Shown one piece after another: positions 8,863-16,195 of a stretch of 64,000 bases of DNA (positions are counted from its first letter, which is position 1; each line of letters starts with the position of its first letter). The stretch covers positions 310,001 to 374,000 of the forward strand of contig NZ_BJVD01000002.1 in assembly GCF_007988965.1 (NCBI RefSeq), given 5' to 3'. The notes under the pieces were generated by a model that searched no databases, had not been told where the DNA came from, and saw only the letters and a program-made list of their open reading frames with translations. Source of the stretch: Rummeliibacillus stabekisii. Its GTDB lineage: Bacteria > Bacillota > Bacilli > Bacillales_A > Planococcaceae. The translations under genes and the position numbers were made by a program.

Positions 8863-9426
8863 TTAATGCTGGTCAATTGTTTCTTTCGGTAAATCTTTGC
8901 TTAGCTCGCAGTATTTGACGAAAACACGCGCCATTTCGCGAAGACGTTCGTGTACATTCTCATCGATAATTTTGTTATCTGAGTCAAAATGATCTCCGTG
9001 TGTATAAACGTAATTCGGTGTCACTAACGCACGGAAATAATCAAGAATAGGCTTTAGTTGGTTTTCCACAACTAAGTGATGTTGATAAGTCCCACCGTTT
9101 GCCACGATAGAAACTGGTTTATAGCGCAATGCTTTTGGATGTAAGAAATCAAATGTATTCTTTAAAACACCTGGGATAGACCCTTGGAAAATAGGCGTAG
9201 CCAGAATATAGCCATCTGCTTCCTCAATGGTTTTTACGAGTTTTTTCATATCATCATTATATTGATCAAATGGACGTCCATCCACAAATTGATGTTCAAA
9301 GTCTGCCAGATGTAGCTGAGATACTTCTAGCCCTTCATCCAATTCTTTGATATATTGTTCCACTTGCTCTAAAATGGCACCTGTTTTGCGGCCAAGAAGC
9401 GTGCCGTCGACAAGCAAAATCTTCAT
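8863..9426 (-). CDS. NAD(P)H-dependent FMN reductase family flavoprotein
   Basis: 187 residues with the flavodoxin-like fold of NADPH-dependent FMN reductases: N-terminal LLVDGTLLGRKTGAI phosphate-binding loop, the EADGYILATPIFQGSIPGVLKNTFDFL segment (about 69-94) that binds the flavin, then ANGGTYQH. Such enzymes reduce free FMN, quinones or azo dyes in the cytoplasm. GGAGG lies upstream of the ATG. Partner and substrate cannot be told; single gene. Confidence 0.85.
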   Translation of the reverse strand: MKILLVDGTLLGRKTGAILEQVEQYIKELDEGLEVSQLHLADFEHQFVDGRPFDQYNDDMKKLVKTIEEADGYILATPIFQGSIPGVLKNTFDFLHPKALRYKPVSIVANGGTYQHHLVVENQLKPILDYFRALVTPNYVYTHGDHFDSDNKIIDENVHERLREMARVFVKYCELSKDLPKETIDQH

Positions 9427-9700
9427 TTGTTGTTACCTCCAATTCGAAATTCCTATAGGTATTGTAACAAATACGACAGCCTAGTATAAGGTAGTATGCC
9501 TATAAAGCGAACAATTCAGTCTTTTGGCTGAATAAGTCGCTCTTTGGCATTTTTTATTTAGAAGTGGATATGATCAACATTTAAACAAATAAATTCGTAA
9601 GCTAGCACTCTTCAAAAAGTTCATCAATTACTAGAAATCTATACATATTACCTCTCCCTGTCCCATAAGTTGAATAGAGCGCTGAAAGGATGGGGATATA
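9427..9700. other. Divergent intergenic region with an imperfect hairpin
   Basis: About 270 bases between divergent genes. An imperfect hairpin at 9506-9541 (AGCGA/TCGCT outer, ATTCAG/CTGAAT inner stem) is followed by a T-rich stretch at 9550-9558, so it could be a weak terminator on the plus strand, though no gene precedes it there. No other element is clear. Confidence 0.3.
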
Positions 9701-10777
9701 ATGAACTACCAAAATAATGAAGAATCAATGAAAAAGACTGTTTTTGTTGGAGCTGTAACTTCGTGTATGAACCTATACCCAATTGAACGAATTGCAACGC
9801 TTGCTGCAATGTTTGATAAATCAAATACCAACTTGCTGATCAAACACGATCAACAAGCAATCGAATACTTAATCAATAAAGGCTTTAAACCCATTAGCTA
9901 TCAAACTGAGAAAGAGTTAGTAGCAGAGCTGAAAAAACTCTCTCCTCAATTAGTGATATATGATGGTGGAAATTCAGAGGTTCCATTTGTAGAAGAATTG
10001 AAAGAATTCATACCAACTATCATTCATTTCGATGATTTTGGAGAGGGTGGTACTGCCGCGGATTGCGTCTTCCAAACACTTTACCAGGAAAAGCGTGAAA
10101 AGCTTCTCCCCCATTATTTAGTTGGACCTTCTTCTTATGTAGTGCCGAAGTCGTTGCAGGCCGTTCAGAAAAAAGCAAAAGAACCAGCGGACAAGCCGCA
10201 TATAGTTGTCTCTATTGAAGGAAAAGATCCAGACAATACAAGCTATCGTGTGCTTCGGCATTTGCTCCAACTACAAATCCCGATTAGAATATCGGTCGTT
10301 GTCCAATCCAACTACAGCCATGCTGTGGATGAATTAAAACTAATGGCCTTAAGTCGTAAAAACATAAAAGTTATCCACAAGGATCATGCACTATACGAAT
10401 TATTAGGTGAGGCGGACATTGTGATTTGTGGAGCAAAGTACACGCCATATAAAGTAGCGACAGTGGGCATCCCCTGCATTGTGGTATGCTATGACGAGCT
10501 AGAGATGCAGCATATTTTCCCGACAGAAGCCAATGGATTTATTAACTTGGGGCTTGGAAAGAAAATTAAGCAATCCCTCCTGCAAAATGCAGTAATGGAG
10601 TTTCTTTTACATGAAGGCAGACGTGAACATGCTATCCGCAAACAATTGAGCCATGATGTAGGTCGCAACAACCAATATATCCAATCCTTTATTAAAAGTT
10701 TTGGAAACGATCCATCAAATTCCCCTGGCTTTTTATCAGAAGAACAAGCCAAAAAAACAAGCGATATGATACAATAA
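9701..10777 (+). CDS. PseG/SpsG-like nucleotide-sugar hydrolase or glycosyltransferase-fold protein
   Basis: 358 residues with a GT-B-like layout: an N-terminal half with LVIYDGG and IIHFDDFGEGG...ADCVFQ, and a C-terminal half with PHIVVSIEGKDP and ELLGEADIVICGAKYTPYKVATVGIPCIVVCYDELE. This order (DD-x-x...AD, then second domain with xxADxxIxxGGxTxxExxxxGxP) is that of PseG/SpsG proteins and related UDP-sugar hydrolases of pseudaminic acid or spore-coat sugar pathways. The usual GxGHxxR catalytic loop near the N-terminus is replaced by AVTSCMNLYPIER, with no His. No other sugar-pathway gene lies nearby. Fold is fairly sure, activity is not. Confidence 0.6.
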   Translation: MNYQNNEESMKKTVFVGAVTSCMNLYPIERIATLAAMFDKSNTNLLIKHDQQAIEYLINKGFKPISYQTEKELVAELKKLSPQLVIYDGGNSEVPFVEELKEFIPTIIHFDDFGEGGTAADCVFQTLYQEKREKLLPHYLVGPSSYVVPKSLQAVQKKAKEPADKPHIVVSIEGKDPDNTSYRVLRHLLQLQIPIRISVVVQSNYSHAVDELKLMALSRKNIKVIHKDHALYELLGEADIVICGAKYTPYKVATVGIPCIVVCYDELEMQHIFPTEANGFINLGLGKKIKQSLLQNAVMEFLLHEGRREHAIRKQLSHDVGRNNQYIQSFIKSFGNDPSNSPGFLSEEQAKKTSDMIQ

Positions 10778-10812
10778 AAAGAAGAACTACTTTATGCAAA
10801 AGGGGCTTTCAT

Positions 10813-11004
10813 ATGGCGACAAAAGAAGAACTATTATATACAATAGCCGAACTAAAAAGCGACTATATCCGCCAACAAGGTGACATTGAAAAGCTTGAAG
10901 CTACAGGATATCCACAAATGGTTGAAAAAGCTGAACAACGTCTCGCAGATATGGAGCAGCAGCTTGCAGAACTAAACAAAAAATTGGAATCTTATGAAGC
11001 ATAA
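10813..11004 (+). CDS. SE1832-like small coiled-coil protein
   Basis: 63 residues, almost entirely charged helix: ELLYTIAELKSDYIRQQGDIEKLEATGYP, then a second helix AEQRLADMEQQLAELNKKLES. The antiparallel coiled-coil pattern matches the small Firmicutes family named SE1832. Function unknown, cytoplasmic. GGGG precedes the ATG. Lies 35 nt after the PseG-like gene and may be cotranscribed. Confidence 0.65.
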   Translation: MATKEELLYTIAELKSDYIRQQGDIEKLEATGYPQMVEKAEQRLADMEQQLAELNKKLESYEA

Positions 11005-11027
11005 AGCGCCTGCATTGGGCGTTTTTT
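11003..11027 (+). terminator. Intrinsic terminator
   Basis: An 8-bp stem AAAGCGCC/GGCGTTTT (one G-T pair) with a 6- to 7-nt loop, running into TTTTTT. It begins at the stop codon of the SE1832-like gene. Confidence 0.7.
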
Positions 11028-11085
11028 GCTGTGCTGATTCCACATTTCAATAGATATACAACATAAACGGAGGAAATTATAAACC

Positions 11086-12645
11086 ATGATCTTAACAGTA
11101 GATAAACTAGGACATACATTTGGCGACCGCACCCTTTTCAAGGATGTTTCTTTCCGCCTTGTAGAAGGTGAACACGTAGGCCTTGTTGGTGCGAATGGTG
11201 TCGGCAAATCCACATTAATGAGCATACTAACAGGTGAGCTTATTCACGATACAGGACGTGTCGAATGGCTGCCAAACACACATTACGGATATTTAGACCA
11301 ACACGCAGTATTAACACCAGGCAAAACAATGCGTGACACATTGCGCGATGCATTCCTTCCACTTTACAAAAAGGAAGAAGAAATGAATGAGATTGCCGCT
11401 AAAATGGCTGAAGCAACACCAGAAGAGCTAGAAGAACTTTTAGAACAAATGGCCACTATTCAAGATGCATTGGATGCAGGCGATTTTTATACATTAGATA
11501 TGAAGATTGAAGAAGTAGCTCGTGGTCTTGGTCTTGATGCAATTGGCTTAGAACGTGACGTTACTGCCCTTTCAGGTGGTCAACGTACTAAATTATTGCT
11601 TGCAAAGCTGTTGCTTGAAAAACCAAAGGTATTGCTTCTAGATGAGCCTACCAACTATTTGGATGAAGAACATATTACGTGGCTAAGCAATTACTTGAAA
11701 AACTATCCAAATGCATTCTTATTAATTTCGCATGATACAGAATTTATGAACGGCATTGTGGATGTCATCTTCCATTTGGAGTTCTCTAAACTGACACGCT
11801 ATACTGCCACTTATGAAAAATTCCTAGAGCTTGCGGAAATCAATAAACGCCAACATATTGATGCATATGAAAAACAACAGGAATTCATAAAAAAACAAGA
11901 AACATTTATCGCAAAAAACAAAGCGCGTTTTTCTACAACTGGCCGTGCGAAATCACGTCAAAAACAATTGGATCGCATGGAGAGAATCGATCGTCCTGAA
12001 ACTGCGTCAAAACCTGAGTTCTTCTTTAAAGAATCACGTAGCTCTAGCCGCTATGTAGTAGAGGCTGAAAACTTATTGATCGGTTATGATAAGGACAAGC
12101 CCCTACTTCCACCTCTTACTTTCCAGGTAGAGCGTGGCGAAAAAATTGCGTTAGTAGGTATGAATGGTATCGGTAAATCTACATTATTAAAAACCATGCT
12201 AGGCAAAATACCAGCACTGGGCGGTAAAGTAGAACGTGGGGATTTCATCTTCCCTTCTTATTTCGAACAAGAAGTAAAAGCTGGGTCTCTTACACCGATT
12301 GATGATGTTTGGAATGCTTTCCCTTCATTAGAACAAGCAACAGTACGTGCATTGCTTGCGAAAACAGGACTTAAAAGCGAGCACATCTCTCGTCCGCTCA
12401 ACCAACTAAGCGGTGGAGAACAAGCGAAAGTCCGTTTATGTAAACTCATGATGGAAGAAAGTAACTGGATGCTGTTTGACGAACCAACAAACCACTTAGA
12501 CGTAGTTGCAAAAGAAGAATTGAAACGTGCTATGAAAGAATACAAAGGTACTATCGTTCTTGTCAGCCATGAACCTGAATTCTATGAGGGCTTAGTAACA
12601 AAAGTGTGGAACGTAGCCGAGTGGTTTGCGCAAGGACATCAATAA
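11086..12645 (+). CDS. ABC-F family ATPase (YfmM/YkpA-like)
   Basis: 519 residues, no membrane segments. Two ATP-binding cassettes: Walker A GANGVGKST (about 35-43) and GMNGIGKST (about 358-366), signatures LSGGQ and LSGGEQ, Walker B LLLDEPTNYLD and LFDEPTNHLD. The charged linker between them (about 240-320, KKQETFIAKNKARFSTTGRAKSRQK) is the P-site tRNA-interaction motif of ABC-F proteins, which bind the ribosome to rescue or regulate translation. Length fits the vegetative YfmM/YkpA-type proteins more than dedicated resistance proteins. GGAGG precedes the ATG. The exact orthologue is uncertain. Confidence 0.9.
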   Translation: MILTVDKLGHTFGDRTLFKDVSFRLVEGEHVGLVGANGVGKSTLMSILTGELIHDTGRVEWLPNTHYGYLDQHAVLTPGKTMRDTLRDAFLPLYKKEEEMNEIAAKMAEATPEELEELLEQMATIQDALDAGDFYTLDMKIEEVARGLGLDAIGLERDVTALSGGQRTKLLLAKLLLEKPKVLLLDEPTNYLDEEHITWLSNYLKNYPNAFLLISHDTEFMNGIVDVIFHLEFSKLTRYTATYEKFLELAEINKRQHIDAYEKQQEFIKKQETFIAKNKARFSTTGRAKSRQKQLDRMERIDRPETASKPEFFFKESRSSSRYVVEAENLLIGYDKDKPLLPPLTFQVERGEKIALVGMNGIGKSTLLKTMLGKIPALGGKVERGDFIFPSYFEQEVKAGSLTPIDDVWNAFPSLEQATVRALLAKTGLKSEHISRPLNQLSGGEQAKVRLCKLMMEESNWMLFDEPTNHLDVVAKEELKRAMKEYKGTIVLVSHEPEFYEGLVTKVWNVAEWFAQGHQ

Positions 12646-12675
12646 TAGTTGGGCATTTTAAATTGGATAAATAAG

Positions 12676-12714
12676 AAAAAGACCACCTCTTAATATAGGG
12701 GGGTCTTTTTGTTT
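12676..12714 (+). terminator. Intrinsic terminator
   Basis: AAAAAGACC (12676-12684) pairs with GGTCTTTTT (12702-12710), extended inward by partial CC/GG pairs, followed by more Ts. Ends the ABC-F transcript. Confidence 0.85.
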
Positions 12715-12809
12715 TAGTTCGCTTAGTTTCCATCCTCATTGGTTGTTCTTAATTATATAACTGTGCGGTAATATATATGTGTTATATTATTTTTAATCTT
12801 AAATATCAT

Positions 12810-12853
12810 TAATGTTATACTAATATCTGTTTAATATTAATAATGTTATACTA
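12810..12853 (+). promoter_or_regulatory. Tandem 13-bp direct repeat / promoter region of the O-methyltransferase gene
   Basis: TAATGTTATACTA occurs at 12810-12822 and again at 12841-12853, a start-to-start distance of 31 bp. The downstream copy holds an extended -10-like TGTTATACT and lies about 40 bp before the gene. The repeats could be tandem -10 elements or regulator sites spaced three helical turns apart. Confidence 0.45.
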
Positions 12854-12889
12854 TTTTAGAACGAAAAATTTGCAAACGGGGATGATCAT

Positions 12890-13555
12890 ATGGAAAGAAG
12901 TGAAGCATGGAATAAGGTAGATGAATACTTTGGCAATAAATTATTGCCATTAGATTCAACTCTTGAACAAGTGTTATTAAAAAATAAAGAAGCAGATATT
13001 CCAGAAATTGATGTGTCACCTGCACAGGGGAAATTTCTATATTTATTAACTAAAATAAAAGCTGTTAAAAATGTATTAGAGATTGGTACTCTCGGTGGTT
13101 ATAGCAGTATCTGTTTCGCACGCGCGCTTCCTGACCACGGTAAAGTGTATACCCTTGAAATTAGTCCTGACTTTGCAAAAGTAGCAAAAGAAAATATTCG
13201 CAATGCACAATGTGAACAAAAAGTAGAAGTGTTGGTAGGAGAAGCTCTCGATACATTACCAAAATTAAAAGCAGATGGCCTTTCGTTTGATTTATTTTTT
13301 ATTGATGCCGATAAACAAAACAATCCACAATATTTGAAGTGGGCTTTGGAATTAGCAAATCCAGGGGCGCTTATTATTGCAGATAATGTCGTACGCGATG
13401 GCTTAGTTGTTGATGGAGAAAGCTGTGATGAACGGGTTCAAGGAGTACGAGAATTCGTTGATTTGTTGGAAAATAATCCTCGCTTAGAGTCTACTGCTAT
13501 ACAAACGGTTGGTAGTAAAGGTTATGACGGTTTTATTATGAGTGTTGTCAAATAA
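12890..13555 (+). CDS. SAM-dependent O-methyltransferase (family 3)
   Basis: 221 residues. Class I methyltransferase of the catechol/caffeoyl-CoA O-methyltransferase family. The SAM-binding glycine motif is VLEIGTLGGYSS (about 63-74), followed by KVYTLEISPDFA, the metal/SAM acid motif DLFFIDADKQN (about 134-144) and IIADNVVRDG with the divalent-metal-binding residues. Soluble. The acceptor is unknown. GGGGATGATC lies upstream of the ATG, in a region of tandem repeats. Monocistronic. Confidence 0.88.
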   Translation: MERSEAWNKVDEYFGNKLLPLDSTLEQVLLKNKEADIPEIDVSPAQGKFLYLLTKIKAVKNVLEIGTLGGYSSICFARALPDHGKVYTLEISPDFAKVAKENIRNAQCEQKVEVLVGEALDTLPKLKADGLSFDLFFIDADKQNNPQYLKWALELANPGALIIADNVVRDGLVVDGESCDERVQGVREFVDLLENNPRLESTAIQTVGSKGYDGFIMSVVK

Positions 13556-13592
13556 GTCACTTACAAAATAATATAAGGCTTCAATTATACAT

Positions 13593-13620
13593 AACCCCGT
13601 TCATTTAGAACGGGGTTTAT
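13593..13620 (+). terminator. Intrinsic terminator
   Basis: A 10-bp GC-rich stem AACCCCGTTC/GAACGGGGTT with a 5-nt loop, followed by a short T-rich tail. Ends the O-methyltransferase transcript. Confidence 0.85.
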
Positions 13621-13717
13621 TTACCTCTCATCAAATTGTAATTTATATAAATGTTACTATCCACATTTACCTAAAATGTATATAATTACCTTATACGATA
13701 AGAGAGGAGCAATATTT

Positions 13718-13984
13718 ATGAAAAATAATTCAGCAACAGGTTTGGGTTTATTATCATTACTAGTCTTTTTAATTTCCGCTTTATTATACCTTGTACCAAC
13801 ATTTATAGTAGGTGACTTATTTTCTAGACCTATAATAATAACAAGCGCAATAGTACTGCCGATTATAGGGCTTGTTTTTGGATTTAAAGGAAGTAATGGA
13901 GCATATAAAAGGTTAGGCATTGTAGGAAATCTTTTAGTATTACTTATTGCCGGAATTATCCCTGCTATTTCTACAATTTTTTAG
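13718..13984 (+). CDS. Small three-helix membrane protein
   Basis: 88 residues. The ATG at 13718 is chosen because GAGAGGAGC lies 8-9 nt upstream. Three hydrophobic helices cover most of the protein (about 9-29, 37-55 and 67-86), separated by short loops (one with GSNGAYKRLG). No family recognised; the layout resembles DUF4190-type small membrane proteins but this is a guess. A 12-bp hairpin follows. Confidence 0.6.
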   Translation: MKNNSATGLGLLSLLVFLISALLYLVPTFIVGDLFSRPIIITSAIVLPIIGLVFGFKGSNGAYKRLGIVGNLLVLLIAGIIPAISTIF

Positions 13985-13999
13985 ATATCCTAAAATTTA

Positions 14000-14036
14000 C
14001 CCCTAAAAGTTTAATTTACATTCTAACTTTTAGGGG
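14000..14036 (+). terminator. Hairpin, possible terminator
   Basis: A perfect 12-bp stem CCCCTAAAAGTT/AACTTTTAGGGG (14000-14011 with 14025-14036). There is no T run after it on the plus strand, so termination is likely but not certain. Confidence 0.5.
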
Positions 14037-14105
14037 ATTCCCTACTAATAAAGTTATCAGAGAGCTATCCTATTTCCTTCTCTTCATTTCACCCTTACAT
14101 CAACT

Positions 14106-14276
14106 TCAATATCTTTCTAAAAACCCTTTTCGAGCCTGTGTGTTGATTTTACCTTCACATTCGTCGCACCAAAATTTTTTATCACGATCTTTCTTACGTT
14201 CTTTATATTTCTTTGTACCTTCGATTAACTCAAAATCCTGTTTGCAAATAATACATGTGGTTGTATATGAAATCAT
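14106..14276 (-). CDS. YlaI-like small zinc-finger protein (DUF2197)
   Basis: 56 residues. GGAGGAG lies 10 nt upstream of the ATG at 14276, which excludes the much longer open frame. Two Cys pairs, CIICKQDF near residue 8 and CDECEGKI near 37, form a zinc ribbon joined by a basic helix (KKYKERKKDRDKKF). This is the layout of the YlaI/DUF2197 family of small Bacilli proteins of unknown function. Confidence 0.7.
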   Translation of the reverse strand: MISYTTTCIICKQDFELIEGTKKYKERKKDRDKKFWCDECEGKINTQARKGFLERY

Positions 14277-14527
14277 GATTTTTTGTCTCCTCCAAAGAAA
14301 TTTGTTAGAATTATCATACATTATTTGTTTCGAAAATAATATACAAATATATCCTATTTTGTTTCTGAAAGACCCATTAGTTATATTGAATAAATCAGAA
14401 ACCCTCCAGTACTCATCTTGCTTATCCTTCTCTAACTCCCCTTTCATTGGTTACCTATACAATTTATGAACACTTTATGAATTTGCTCATTTTTTCGCAA
14501 TTTTTCCTATTCTTTTGCCAAATCTCA
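14277..14527. other. Intergenic region between divergent YlaI-like and Spx-like genes
   Basis: AT-rich spacer. It must contain the promoter of the small zinc-finger gene; no clear site is recognised. The plus-strand promoter of the Spx-like gene starts at 14528 and is listed separately. Confidence 0.3.
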
Positions 14528-14562
14528 TTGACTTATATATATCTTACTGATAAGATATATAT
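14528..14562 (+). promoter_or_regulatory. Promoter with overlapping palindrome upstream of spx-like/marR operon
   Basis: A -35-like TTGACT (14528-14533) and -10-like TAAGAT (14551-14556) are 17 bp apart. Between and over them lies an inverted repeat, ATATATATCTTA (14535-14546) with TAAGATATATAT (14551-14562) and a 4-bp centre. Such a palindrome over the promoter is what a MarR-family autorepressor binds, and a marR gene is second in this operon. Confidence 0.55.
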
Positions 14563-14592
14563 ATAATAAAAAATGAGAAAGCGGGAAATGCT

Positions 14593-14997
14593 ATGACTGT
14601 GACAATTTATACGCAAACTAGCTGTACATCATCGAAAAAGGCACTCAAATGGTTGAAGGAAAATGAAATTCCTTATACTGAAAAACGTATCACATCTGAG
14701 ACACTAACACTTCCTGAGTTCAAACGGATTTTAAGTATGACAGAAGATGGAACTGATGAAATCATCTCAAAAAATTCAAAGGATTTTAAAAATCTGCGAT
14801 GCGATGTAGAACAATTGTCGATTCAAGAGCTATATGATATTGTAAAAGACCATCCCAAAATGTTGCGCAGCCCTATACTGATAGATGAAAAAAGGCTTCA
14901 AGTCGGCTATAACGAAATGGACATCCGTCGCTTTATCCCACGTAAAGTGCGTGCATACGAGCTATATGAAATGCAACGCTTATCATATGAAATTTAA
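14593..14997 (+). CDS. Spx/ArsC-family regulator, paralogue with CXXS motif
   Basis: 134 residues, close to Spx in length and pattern: an ArsC-like fold beginning TIYTQTSCTSSKKALKWL, the MTEDGTDEIIS segment, LRSPILIDEKRLQVGYNE and RRFIPRKVR. Spx binds the RNA polymerase alpha C-terminal domain and switches transcription during thiol stress through a CXXC disulfide. Here the motif is C-T-S-S (Cys11, Ser14), so an intramolecular disulfide of the usual kind cannot form. It is therefore probably a secondary Spx paralogue. A weak ribosome site GGGAAA precedes the ATG. The marR gene follows at once. Confidence 0.85.
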   Translation: MTVTIYTQTSCTSSKKALKWLKENEIPYTEKRITSETLTLPEFKRILSMTEDGTDEIISKNSKDFKNLRCDVEQLSIQELYDIVKDHPKMLRSPILIDEKRLQVGYNEMDIRRFIPRKVRAYELYEMQRLSYEI

Positions 14998-15021
14998 TGC
15001 TATATGTCGGAGATGAAAATA

Positions 15022-15447
15022 ATGAATGAAAAAAGAAGAGAGAGCATTACTTCCCTTTTTGAAATTGTATCTTCTTTAGAAAGAAAATGGGCAAATGAAT
15101 GGAATAGCCAAAATTCAATAGGCTTGTCTAAGAGCCATATTTTTATATTAGACTTGCTGGACGCAGAGGGTCCTCTGCGTCCATCTACCCTTGCTGAGAA
15201 ACTTCACGTTACTTCAGGCGGTGTGACTGTTCTCACTACAAAGCTGATCAAAGCAGGCTATATTATTAAAACGCAAAATACTACGGATCGCCGTGCGTCT
15301 CAGCTTGAGATTACTGAAACAGGACACCAGCTGTTAGAAACAGCCCATAATCATATTACTGCGATTGTTGATCGCATGTTTGGTATGCTCACAGAAGAAG
15401 AAATTCATTCTTTACGCAAAATCTTCGCCAAATGCTTATTAGGATAA
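15022..15447 (+). CDS. MarR-family transcriptional regulator
   Basis: 141 residues, winged helix-turn-helix. The ATG at 15022 is chosen because GGAG (15009-15012) lies 9 nt upstream. Visible features: dimerisation helix at the N-terminus, recognition region LRPSTLAEKLHVTSGGVTVLTTKLIKAGYI (about 52-82), the wing with TTDRRASQLEITETG (DRR-x-x-x-x-x-L-T signature), then the C-terminal helices ending FAKCLLG. The single Cys near the end could respond to oxidants, but this is speculation. In an operon with the Spx-like gene, whose promoter carries a palindrome that may be its operator. Confidence 0.88.
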   Translation: MNEKRRESITSLFEIVSSLERKWANEWNSQNSIGLSKSHIFILDLLDAEGPLRPSTLAEKLHVTSGGVTVLTTKLIKAGYIIKTQNTTDRRASQLEITETGHQLLETAHNHITAIVDRMFGMLTEEEIHSLRKIFAKCLLG

Positions 15448-15448
15448 T

Positions 15449-15488
15449 AAAACACCCGATCAACTTTTGTTTGATCGGGTGTTTTTTA
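15449..15488. terminator. Bidirectional intrinsic terminator
   Basis: A 15-bp perfect stem (15449-15463 with 15471-15485), 7-nt loop, T runs on both strands. It separates the marR gene and the convergent sigma factor gene. Confidence 0.93.
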
Positions 15489-15492
15489 AGCT

Positions 15493-16038
15493 TTATGCTG
15501 GCAAGATGGCTTCAGCTGATGATTCATCTGACATTAAGATTTCTTTTAGACGTTGTTTAGCACGGAAAAGACGTGATTTCACTGTACCAATAGATACTTT
15601 CATTAATCCTGCGATTTCAACCAATGAGTACTGGTTAACATAGAAATATAAAAGTGTGTTGCGGTAAATCGTATCCAATTGATCAATCTTTTCTTGGACA
15701 ATTTGAGAGATAACACCTTGCTCCACAACTTTTTCAGTAGAAGGCTCATTATTGGGAACCAAATCTAAAACAGGTACGTCTAATGTTTCAGGTTGACTCA
15801 TCATATATTTGCTACGACGTACATTCTTGCGATAACGGTCGCGGAATGTATTCATGGCGATGGTTGTAAGCCAAGCTTTTACATGTTCCACTTCAGCCAT
15901 ATATGATTCATAACGTACTACTTTCACCCATACTTCTTGCATTAAGTCTTCTGCTTCTGCTTTATTGCGAGTTAGTTTTAAACATAAGTGATATATATAA
16001 CGATTATATTCTTCATAGACATTTTCTAAAGTGTTCAT
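15493..16038 (-). CDS. ECF-type RNA polymerase sigma factor
   Basis: 181 residues. Sigma region 2 is clear (YEEYNRYIYHLCLKLTRNKAEAEDLMQEVWVKV...AWLTTIAMNTFRDRYRK, about 8-76), and region 4 is near 112-168 (LDTIYRNTLLYFYVNQYSLVEIAGLMKVSIGTVKSRLFRAKQRLKE). It lacks region 3, as in extracytoplasmic-function sigmas. GGAGG precedes the ATG. No anti-sigma gene lies next to it: downstream is the convergent marR gene, upstream a CNNM/CorC gene with its own start. The B. subtilis counterpart is uncertain. Confidence 0.9.
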   Translation of the reverse strand: MNTLENVYEEYNRYIYHLCLKLTRNKAEAEDLMQEVWVKVVRYESYMAEVEHVKAWLTTIAMNTFRDRYRKNVRRSKYMMSQPETLDVPVLDLVPNNEPSTEKVVEQGVISQIVQEKIDQLDTIYRNTLLYFYVNQYSLVEIAGLMKVSIGTVKSRLFRAKQRLKEILMSDESSAEAILPA

Positions 16039-16195
16039 TTTTATTTCCTCCGTTGGTGTTGCTTTGTTATTTATATTTTCGCAAATACAAAGCTTTCACT
16101 CTATCGGATTAACTTTCACTTACATTACAAACGTGTAAGGTTTGGGCAAATTTTTTGTAATACAGGATCTAGTGTGCAATTGAGACTCCTTTTTA

